In this document: positions 1 through 6,729 of the stretch, one piece after another
How the letters are laid out: every line of letters starts with the position of its first letter
Numbering within the stretch: position 1 is the first letter of the stretch
Assembly (NCBI GenBank): GCA_965373045.1
Contig: CBDVEQ010000034.1
Span: 1 to 16,276, forward strand
Direction of reading: 5' to 3'
Source: DAOVDI01 sp965373045
Lineage (GTDB): Bacteria; Acidobacteriota; Aminicenantia; Aminicenantales; Aminicenantaceae
Length of the DNA: 16,276 nt
The notes under the pieces: generated by a model
Seen by the model: only the letters and a program-made list of their open reading frames with translations
What the model was told of the DNA's origin: nothing
Database searches by the model: none
Translations under genes and position numbers: made by a program

Positions 1-1797
1 AATGGGAATGCAAAGATCATGGACTTTGGAATTGCCCGCTCAATAAAGAGCAAAGGAATCACAGGTTCAGGAGTGATGATCGGCACACCAGAGTATATGA
101 GTCCCGAACAGGTGGAAGGCAAAGAAGTCGATCAGCGGTCAGACATCTATTCATTGGGAGTCATCCTCTATGAAATGGTTACTGGAAGAGTGCCTTTTGA
201 AGGAGATACAGCTTTGTCAGTTGCTATGAAGCATAAAAGTGAGCTACCAAAGAATCCTAAAGAGCTAAATGCGCAGACTTCTGAAGACCTAAACCGAGTG
301 ATTCTGAAATGTATGGAGAAGGATAAAAAGAAGAGATATCAGAACACTGAAGGACTCCTAAGTGAATTAGAGAAGATAAAGAGTCCAACCGCAGAAAGCA
401 TCACAGTATCTGAATGGAAAAACTCAATTGCGGTTCTTCCATTCATTAATATGAGCGCTGACCCGGAGCAGGAGTACTTTTGTGATGGTATTTCTGAAGA
501 ACTCATAAATTCCCTCACCCAAATCAGTGACTTACGGATTGTTGCAAGGACATCCGCTTTTTCATTTAAAGGAAAGGATGTTGATATTGAAGAGATTGGA
601 CGGAAACTGAAGGTGGATAAGGTTCTTGAGGGGAGTGTAAGGAAAGCAGGGAATCGACTGAGAATAACAGCCCAGCTCATCAATGTTTCGGATGGGTATC
701 ATCTCTGGTCGGAGCGGTATGACCGAGAAATGGAAGATGTGTTTGTCATCCAGGATGAGATCACTTTAGCGATAGTTGACAAGCTGAAGATCAAGCTTTT
801 GGGAAAAGAGAAACAGGGGTTGGTGAAGCGTCATACGGACAATCAGGAAGCTTATAGCTTTTATTTGAAAGGTCGCTATTTCTTTAACAAGATGAATCCT
901 GGAGCATACGAAAAGGCCATCGAGAACTTTAAGCAGGCGATAAAAAAGGATCCGAACAACGCGGTGGCATTCGCCGGCCTGGCTGACAGTTACTGGTGGA
1001 GCTCTTTCTGGGGGAATTTGCCTCCACGCCAGACTTTCCCCTTAGCACGGGAGGCTGCCAAGAGGGCCATCGCAATAGACGATACTCTTGGCGAGGCCCA
1101 TGCGTCATTGGCATCCATTTATACCATCTATGACTGGAACTGGGAAGAAGCGGAGCGGGAATTTATGCGAGCTCTCGAACTAGCTCCGGGCTCCGCCTAC
1201 ATTTACGTCTATTATTCCCTTTACTTGAGTCTCAAAAGGCGGTACGACGAGGCCGTCACCCAGGTCAAAAAGGCACAAGAGCTCGATCCTGTTTCCAACT
1301 TATGCAATACAAATCTTGCACATCGGCTCTGGCAGGCACGCCGGTACGATGAGGCTATCGAAGAGTTTCAAAAATGGCTCGTGATTGAGCCCAACGACTG
1401 GTTCTCACACCATCATCTTTGCCATTTGTATTTGGAAAAATCGATGATCAAAGAAGCTCTTGTAGAAATCGACAAGTCTTTGGAGCTTTCCGGCGGCGTT
1501 CCCATGAATGTCGCGAACGCTGCTATGACTCATTATCGGTTTGGGGACAGGGAGGTTGCCGAAAGCCTCTTCGATAGCTTGAAGAAAAGGGCAAGTCATG
1601 AATATATCCAGCCAAATTGTTTTGTCCTTATTTACCTAGCCCGAGGAGAGGCGGATCAAGCCTTCAAGTGGGTAAAAAAAGCCTATGAGGAGCGCGACAG
1701 CTTTTTACCTTGGTTTAGAGTAACTCCCTTGGATTGCATGCATTTCCCAAGTGATCCGAGGATCAATGAGCTGTTGGACCGACTGGGACTACCGTGA
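1..1797 (+). CDS. Ser/Thr protein kinase fused to TolB-like domain and TPR repeats (5' partial)
   Basis: The gene enters from outside the window; the frame is open from base 1 and reads NGNAKIMDFG, so the kinase N-lobe and catalytic loop are missing. Visible residues (598, counted from base 1): the Mg-binding DFG at 8-10, the activation-segment end GTPEYMSPEQ at 28-37, and the F-helix region SDIYSLGVILYEM, ending the Hanks-type kinase near residue 115. A TolB-N/FlgO-like domain follows (about 141-262, beginning SIAVLPF and containing the typical FCDGISEELINSL and GSVRKAGNRLRITAQL). TPR-type helical repeats run from about 280 to 560, and the tail DPRINELLDRLGLP is typical of this architecture. 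No membrane segment is visible between kinase and TolB-like domain, so this part is probably cytoplasmic. By family it is a signalling protein with a protein-interaction tail; the substrate is unknown. GC content rises sharply near base 950, where the TPR part begins. Confidence 0.9.
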   Translation, partial: NGNAKIMDFGIARSIKSKGITGSGVMIGTPEYMSPEQVEGKEVDQRSDIYSLGVILYEMVTGRVPFEGDTALSVAMKHKSELPKNPKELNAQTSEDLNRVILKCMEKDKKKRYQNTEGLLSELEKIKSPTAESITVSEWKNSIAVLPFINMSADPEQEYFCDGISEELINSLTQISDLRIVARTSAFSFKGKDVDIEEIGRKLKVDKVLEGSVRKAGNRLRITAQLINVSDGYHLWSERYDREMEDVFVIQDEITLAIVDKLKIKLLGKEKQGLVKRHTDNQEAYSFYLKGRYFFNKMNPGAYEKAIENFKQAIKKDPNNAVAFAGLADSYWWSSFWGNLPPRQTFPLAREAAKRAIAIDDTLGEAHASLASIYTIYDWNWEEAEREFMRALELAPGSAYIYVYYSLYLSLKRRYDEAVTQVKKAQELDPVSNLCNTNLAHRLWQARRYDEAIEEFQKWLVIEPNDWFSHHHLCHLYLEKSMIKEALVEIDKSLELSGGVPMNVANAAMTHYRFGDREVAESLFDSLKKRASHEYIQPNCFVLIYLARGEADQAFKWVKKAYEERDSFLPWFRVTPLDCMHFPSDPRINELLDRLGLP

Positions 1798-1957
1798 GAT
1801 CGGCTCGCCCGAAGGGAAAAAGATAGAAAGAGAGGGTTCAAGGATTCGAGGATTCTAGGGTTCGAGTGAAAAGAAAATATATAAGAGTTTAGTTCAAAGC
1901 ACTTGAATCCTTGACCCCTTGATTCCTAGAACCCTTTTTTTTCATTAGATCGGCTCG
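1797..1957. repeat. Palindromic octamer-repeat element flanked by 11-bp direct repeats
   Basis: Two 36-bp arms, 1833-1868 and 1900-1935, are inverted copies matching at 28 of 36 positions. Each arm is itself four tandem 8-bp units of consensus AGGRTTCN followed by AGTG or a near match (units at 1833, 1841, 1849 and 1857; mirrored at 1935-1904). The 31-bp loop is AT-rich. The same 11 bases, AGATCGGCTCG, occur at 1797-1807 and 1947-1957, bracketing the whole structure like a target-site duplication. There is no coding potential. It lies between two convergent genes. It may be a small non-autonomous mobile or REP/MITE-like element, and it can also fold into a terminator. The repeat structure is seen directly; mobility is inferred. 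Confidence 0.6.
1833..1942 (+). terminator. Probable intrinsic terminator of the kinase gene (hairpin plus T8)
   Basis: The imperfect long stem formed by 1833-1868 and 1900-1935 is followed directly by eight Ts at 1935-1942, the pattern of a rho-independent terminator for transcription from the kinase/TPR gene that stops at 1797. On the other strand the stem is followed by a T- and C-rich stretch, so it could also end the convergent tricorn transcript, but less convincingly. The stem is unusually long for a terminator, so the terminator role may be secondary to a repeat-element origin. Confidence 0.5.
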
Positions 1958-1970
1958 TAAATTGTTCAGG

Positions 1971-4900
1971 CTATTTTTTGTGATAGTTGGGATATGAAGG
2001 ACGTTTAGGCTTATGAAGCGGATTTTTAGCCAGCTCTTCCATAACGATCGCAATGGCTTTTTCCAATTGGGGGTCCTTTCCCTGTCGGACAATTTTTGGA
2101 TCTAGTTCCACTTCGACATCCGGAATAACACCGATGTTTTCTGCGATCCAGTTTCCATCCGGGCTCCAGACACCTGCGCTGGGAGCGGTTACATATCCTC
2201 CGTCCATAAGTCGGGGGGCTCCGGCCATTCCGACAAGACCACCCCACGTGCGTTTGCCTACAAGCAGTCCCACATTAGCCTTTTTAAAGTACCAGGGCAT
2301 AGCATCCCCTCCGGATCCTGCAAACTCGTTGATGAGCATAACCTTTGGGCCGAAAATAGCGCCCTGAGGCTGGACTTGGTCAACTCCGTCCCTTGTTGCC
2401 ACAAGACTCATCATTTTACGTTTAAAACGCTCTATAATATCCGTAGCCAGCATGCCGCCACTATTAAAACGCTCGTCAACAATAAGAGCTTCCCGGCCGA
2501 CCTGAGCATAAAAATAACGGTTGAAATAGGTATATCCGCCAAAAGCCGTGTCAGGCATATAGACATAAGCCACTTTTCCGTTTGTCACCCTGTCGACATA
2601 ACGACGGTTGTCTTCGATCCAGGCGAAATTCCGCAGAGAAGATTCACTTCTTACTGGAATAACAGTCACCTCCCGTGACCCCTCGAGTTTCGGATCAGGG
2701 CCTATAGTGAGAATAACCTGCTTTCCCGCTTTATTTTCGAAATATTTGTATATATTGTCTTTGCCTTTGACCTCTTGACGATCTACGGCCAGCAGGTATT
2801 CTCTTGCTTTGATATTCACTCCAGGCTGGGTCAGAGGAGCCTGGACCCGGGGATTCCAGTTTTCACCGTTGTAGATTCGAGAAAATCGATACCGGTTGTT
2901 TTCGATCTTATAATCCGCCCCGAGAAGTCCTGTTGAAATACGCTTCGCCCGAACAAGATCACCGCCGCCAACACTAAGATGCCCAACCGTCATCTCACCC
3001 AGCATCTCGGCAAAAAGGTAGTTCAAGTCCTGTCTTGCAGCAACATACTCAACATAAGGAGAATATTTTTTTTGAGCTTTTTTAAGATCAAGGCCGTGCA
3101 GGTTTGGATCATAGAAAAATTCCCGTTCGTGTCGCCAGGCTTCCTGGTACATCTGCCGCCATTCCTCTCGTGGTTTCACCTTGATCTCTATATTCTGCGT
3201 AGACAGAGCCTTTCCAGAAGGCCTTGCTGCTGGGGAGGGTGGAGAAGGAACATCTGATTTAGGCATTGGACGAAGGCTTCCTATAAACCAGCGGCCTTTC
3301 TGGCTGTAAAGATATTTTTTTCCGTTGCGGGCCATCTCAAAGGCATTTACTTTATTGATAACCACATCAGCCTTTCGGGCATTAAGGTCATAACGGTGCA
3401 CAGTGTATCCTTGAGGAAAAAAGGTTCCGGGCAGCGGCGCAGCAGATTCTACGGCCAGGAGCACTCCCTTGTTTCCTGTTTGAAGCTCAATATAGGGTCT
3501 GGGAGGCATGGGAACAGATAAAATCCTCTGGAGAATCCCGTCCAAGTCGATCTTTACTTTAACATCTTTTACAGGTTTTTTATCCGATGGCTTATCTTCT
3601 TTATCTGAGGTCTTATCTTCCTCAGTCTTTTTCGCTTTTTTATCCGGTTTGTCAGCTGTTTTTTCCTCGTCACTTTCCGGAGAAAACGGCGAGGGATCTG
3701 TTTTTGAAAGCACAGCCAGATAGACAGATCGGGTTACGGGCCGGAAGATGCTGTGGATGTCCGGCTGTAGAGAAGCGCCTGAATCTGTGCTGGCCGTGAA
3801 ATAAAGATATTTTCCCTCAGCATCAAATACTGGCATACGTGCATCACTCATGCCATCGGTGATCTGTGTGATATTCCCACTTTCCATAGCATGAAGAAAT
3901 ATCGCACCCAGATAATTGGGCAGCCGCTTGGTGTATGCCAGCCATTTCGAATCAGGGGACCAACTGGGAACCAGGTCATATGTGCCTCCCTGGAAGCGGT
4001 CCTTATCCACCTTGACAGGTTTTTTCTTTGCAAGATCTACAAACCAGAGAGTCGAATGGCAATCTACATATGCGATCTTCTTGTTGTCGGGCGACCATAC
4101 AGGGGCATAATAAAAAGAAGGATTCTTGTCCAGAGTTATACGAACTACATCTCCGGTTCCTTTCTGGTTCCGTATATGGAGCATATACTCGCCGGATTCA
4201 TCCGAAAAATAGGCGATTTTTTTTCCATCAGGAGACCAGGAAGGATAACGCTCCATTACTCCCGGAGTGTGAGTTAGATTACGGAATTCACCTTTTTCTG
4301 CAGGGACGGATATGATTTCGCCCCGGGCTTGAAAAACGGCTCGCACAGCGTTAGGGGAGAGGCTTGGAGAAGAGAGTCGGCTGCCGACATTGACAAACTT
4401 ATCCCGGACTCCGGTCATATCACCGGCAACAGTAACAGAGAGGTGTTGAGTCTTGCCAGAGGCCAGGTCAAAAAGATTAAGAGACCCGAACTGCTCGTAA
4501 ACAATGGCCCCGGGTCCGGCTGAGGCGGATTTGAGATCCAAACCATTATTTTTCAAAATCCGTATGACTTTTTTTGTCTTTATATCGTAGGCAAAGAGTG
4601 TAACCGGACCTTCCCTGTCAGAGAGGAAATAGACCTTATCTCCGATCCACATGGGATTATAATCGTTGGATTTTTTGCGGGGAATCTTCTCGATACTGGA
4701 ATCAGTCAGATCGGCTATCCAGATGGGGGTGGCTTTTCCTCCCCGGTAACGTTTCCAGGCATAAAATGCCCTGGACAGGGGAACATAAGCAATACTCCGG
4801 CCGTCATGTGAATAACTGCCTTCGAATCCCATGGGGAGAGGAAGCTTCTTGGGTAATCCACCATCCAGGCTTGCAGTAAAAAGTTCACTGAATCTGGAAA

Positions 4901-5294
4901 AGGCAGTTCGTCGTGATGTGAAGAGAATATTATTACCGTCCGGCGTCCAACCTAGAACAATATCGGTAGATGGATGCCAGGTAAGTCGCTGCGGCTCTCC
5001 GCCAGCTGCCGGGACCACAAATACATCAACATTGCCGTCATATTCACCGGTAAAAGCGATAGAAGAACCATCTGGGGAAAAGACAGGATTTGTCTCAACG
5101 CCCGCATCGGAGGTCAGCCTCTGAGCCGCTCCGCCTTTGCGGGAGACGCGCCATAGGTCTCCGGCAAAAACAAAAACAACATCTGTCTGGCTTAGAGTCG
5201 GCTTCTGGGCCAATATAAGCGTGTCTCCGGCTGATGTGGGCAGCGGGATGACCCATAACATTACAATTAGAATTAATAAGGAAATTCGATGCAT
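1971..5294 (-). CDS. Secreted tricorn-like S41 family protease with PD40 beta-propeller
   Basis: Predicted 1107-residue extracytoplasmic serine protease that would cut oligopeptides. Order: signal peptide (1 to about 22, cleavage after PTSA); WD40-like PD40 blades with repeated WSPDGKKIAY-type motifs (about 35-500); a Lys/Asp/Glu-rich linker (541-578); tricorn core; a PDZ-like stretch; and an S41 catalytic domain. Tricorn-family comparison gives H772 (in TVGHLSVGGG), S994 (in NEFAGSGGDA, codon 2313-2315) and E1052 (in WIAENIGVIPD) as likely active-site residues, so it looks active. Start choice: the frame opens at 5321, but AGGAGG at 5301-5306 sits 6 bp before the internal ATG at 5294, which also begins a clean signal peptide; I use 5294. 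It is divergent from the aldolase operon and convergent with the kinase gene. Archaeal tricorn is cytosolic; the signal peptide points to the periplasm here. Confidence 0.93.
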   Translation of the reverse strand: MHRISLLILIVMLWVIPLPTSAGDTLILAQKPTLSQTDVVFVFAGDLWRVSRKGGAAQRLTSDAGVETNPVFSPDGSSIAFTGEYDGNVDVFVVPAAGGEPQRLTWHPSTDIVLGWTPDGNNILFTSRRTAFSRFSELFTASLDGGLPKKLPLPMGFEGSYSHDGRSIAYVPLSRAFYAWKRYRGGKATPIWIADLTDSSIEKIPRKKSNDYNPMWIGDKVYFLSDREGPVTLFAYDIKTKKVIRILKNNGLDLKSASAGPGAIVYEQFGSLNLFDLASGKTQHLSVTVAGDMTGVRDKFVNVGSRLSSPSLSPNAVRAVFQARGEIISVPAEKGEFRNLTHTPGVMERYPSWSPDGKKIAYFSDESGEYMLHIRNQKGTGDVVRITLDKNPSFYYAPVWSPDNKKIAYVDCHSTLWFVDLAKKKPVKVDKDRFQGGTYDLVPSWSPDSKWLAYTKRLPNYLGAIFLHAMESGNITQITDGMSDARMPVFDAEGKYLYFTASTDSGASLQPDIHSIFRPVTRSVYLAVLSKTDPSPFSPESDEEKTADKPDKKAKKTEEDKTSDKEDKPSDKKPVKDVKVKIDLDGILQRILSVPMPPRPYIELQTGNKGVLLAVESAAPLPGTFFPQGYTVHRYDLNARKADVVINKVNAFEMARNGKKYLYSQKGRWFIGSLRPMPKSDVPSPPSPAARPSGKALSTQNIEIKVKPREEWRQMYQEAWRHEREFFYDPNLHGLDLKKAQKKYSPYVEYVAARQDLNYLFAEMLGEMTVGHLSVGGGDLVRAKRISTGLLGADYKIENNRYRFSRIYNGENWNPRVQAPLTQPGVNIKAREYLLAVDRQEVKGKDNIYKYFENKAGKQVILTIGPDPKLEGSREVTVIPVRSESSLRNFAWIEDNRRYVDRVTNGKVAYVYMPDTAFGGYTYFNRYFYAQVGREALIVDERFNSGGMLATDIIERFKRKMMSLVATRDGVDQVQPQGAIFGPKVMLINEFAGSGGDAMPWYFKKANVGLLVGKRTWGGLVGMAGAPRLMDGGYVTAPSAGVWSPDGNWIAENIGVIPDVEVELDPKIVRQGKDPQLEKAIAIVMEELAKNPLHKPKRPSYPNYHKK

Positions 5295-5327
5295 AGAAAG
5301 CCTCCTATTGTTTTGTTTCATATTTTT

Positions 5328-5333
5328 AGTATA
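5328..5333 (-). promoter_or_regulatory. Candidate -10 box for the tricorn-like protease gene
   Basis: Read on the minus strand this is TATACT, about 34 bp upstream of the chosen ATG at 5294 and 22 bp upstream of its AGGAGG. No good -35 is seen at the right spacing; the upstream sequence is a poly-T/A stretch that could act as an UP-type element. Tentative. Confidence 0.3.
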
Positions 5334-5443
5334 CGATTAGTTTAATAAAAAAGTTATTTTTTTGAAACAGAATATATTTTATACTTGGTGATATAGTTTC
5401 ACTGTATCCTGGATAATTCAGGAATGATAAGGAGATTAAAATA
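5334..5443 (+). promoter_or_regulatory. AT-rich promoter and leader region of the aldolase-S9 operon
   Basis: This strongly AT-rich stretch separates the divergent tricorn and aldolase genes. On the plus strand it holds TATACT at 5380-5385, a plausible -10, and TTGAAA at 5362-5367, which is only 12 bp away and so too close to be its -35. A Shine-Dalgarno AAGGAG at 5429-5434 lies 9 bp before the aldolase ATG at 5444. The promoter must be somewhere here, but the boxes are not certain. Confidence 0.3.
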
Positions 5444-6706
5444 ATGGTAAATCATTCAAAAGATTTTGAAAAAGCGCTTGGATTCGGAAGGCCTCCGAAT
5501 ATTTCCAGTCTATTTCCCAATTCTAAAGCGCTATTAGTTAGTGGAAAATTTATCGATTTAGCTATGTTGGCTAAAGGAAAAGCGATTTGTATGGCCGCCA
5601 ATGGCCGGAATCATTTTATAATCAAGGGGGCCTTAAAAGCGGCCCAGAAGGCCAATTCAGCAATCATTATTGAAATCGCCAGGTCAGAAGGAGGCGCAGG
5701 AGCCTATTGTGCTTTAAATTTCTGGAACCTTGCACGTCAGGTTGACGCTATATGCAACGAGCTAAATATAATGGTCCCGGTGGCTATACATGCCGACCAT
5801 TACGGCATAAAAAAAGAAGAAGATATTGAACCAGCCAAGGCGGAAATTCCCACTTTATTTGAAGCGGGAATGACATCTATCGCCATCGATGCTTCTCATC
5901 TACCTGACGATAAAAATTTGCTGGCTAATCTTGAATTGCATCCTTATGTCCCGGAATGGGCCGGATTGGAAACCGAAGTAGGTGAGATAAAAGGAAAAGA
6001 AGGTCTGTCTACCATAGAAGAGGCCCTGTTTCTTATCCGGGGGCTTAATGCCAATGATATTTTTCCCAATTGGATTGCTTTGAATAACGGAACAACTCAT
6101 GGTATTGAAGCCAGTGATAAAGGAATTCAATTGGGATTGACTGATGAGATACATGCTGCGCTTTCAAAATATAATGTATCCGGAGCCCAACATGGGACTT
6201 CAGGAAATAATTCAGATAGATTACGGGAGATTGCCGCCCGAACCAGGACAACAAAAGCTAATGTTGCTACCGCCCTTCAGATGTTGTCCTGGGGGCTTGA
6301 TGTTAATGACTATGGCAATGCACTCCAGGATGAAAACGGCGAGTTCATCAAAGTAATAGGACAGGGTGTTACTGAAGAAATGTGGGTGGAAATGACAGCC
6401 TATGCCGAAAACAAAGGCCTGAAAGGTGGAAACTATAAAAAGCTCAACCTGCCGTTTGAAAATAAATTAATGGGGCAACCCAGGGAAATAAGGGATCGGA
6501 TGGTTGCTCGGGTAGAAGATTTTGTATTCGATATGTTGGTAAATGTATTTAATGCAAATAATACTGCTCCTCTGGCAATAGAAGCTATCCTGGACACAGG
6601 CACATATGATCCGGGACCCAAGACCAGCCGAATAGAAGACCCAGGGGAATGGACTTCAAATAAAATCATTGAGAGAGCAAAAAAAATAAATGCAGGCAAT
6701 TGTTAA
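5444..6706 (+). CDS. Class II (zinc-dependent) aldolase family protein, divergent
   Basis: 420-residue cytoplasmic protein with the ketose-bisphosphate aldolase TIM-barrel pattern. Visible motifs: AIHADHYGIKK (H116 and D118-H119, matching the HxDH with catalytic Asp and zinc His), ETEVGEIKG (E178), NNGTTHGIE (H219) and GAQHGTSGNN (H250), which supply the expected zinc ligands and the phosphate-binding glycine loop. The usual NIDTD strand is KANVATALQ here (N273 kept, both Asp replaced by Ala at 275 and 277), and about 120 residues follow, making it longer than the usual 280-360. By family it should catalyse reversible aldol cleavage of a phosphorylated ketose, but the substrate may not be fructose-1,6-bisphosphate. 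ATG 5444 has AAGGAG 9 bp upstream. The S9 peptidase starts 23 bp after its stop, suggesting co-transcription. Confidence 0.85.
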   Translation: MVNHSKDFEKALGFGRPPNISSLFPNSKALLVSGKFIDLAMLAKGKAICMAANGRNHFIIKGALKAAQKANSAIIIEIARSEGGAGAYCALNFWNLARQVDAICNELNIMVPVAIHADHYGIKKEEDIEPAKAEIPTLFEAGMTSIAIDASHLPDDKNLLANLELHPYVPEWAGLETEVGEIKGKEGLSTIEEALFLIRGLNANDIFPNWIALNNGTTHGIEASDKGIQLGLTDEIHAALSKYNVSGAQHGTSGNNSDRLREIAARTRTTKANVATALQMLSWGLDVNDYGNALQDENGEFIKVIGQGVTEEMWVEMTAYAENKGLKGGNYKKLNLPFENKLMGQPREIRDRMVARVEDFVFDMLVNVFNANNTAPLAIEAILDTGTYDPGPKTSRIEDPGEWTSNKIIERAKKINAGNC

Positions 6707-6729
6707 AATTCAGATCAGGAGGCGTTGAT

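Noticed and set aside
1833..1935. Possible CRISPR-like array from the repeated octamers
   Set aside because: The units are only 8 bp, contiguous without spacers, and mirrored between two arms; there are no cas genes nearby.
3891..4277. 128-codon open frame on the plus strand
   Set aside because: Shadow of the tricorn-like protease, which has in-frame propeller motifs on the opposite strand here.
5295..5321. Upstream ATG as start of the tricorn-like protease
   Set aside because: The Shine-Dalgarno AGGAGG at 5301-5306 is downstream of it, and the signal peptide begins at the ATG ending at 5294.
5362..5385. TTGAAA plus TATACT as the aldolase promoter
   Set aside because: The spacer is only 12 bp, too short for a standard sigma70 promoter, so I kept only the general region at low confidence.
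6700..6729. Upstream ATG as start of the S9 peptidase
   Set aside because: It would overlap the aldolase end and put a polar segment before the signal peptide; AGGAGG at 6717-6722 lies between it and the better ATG at 6730.
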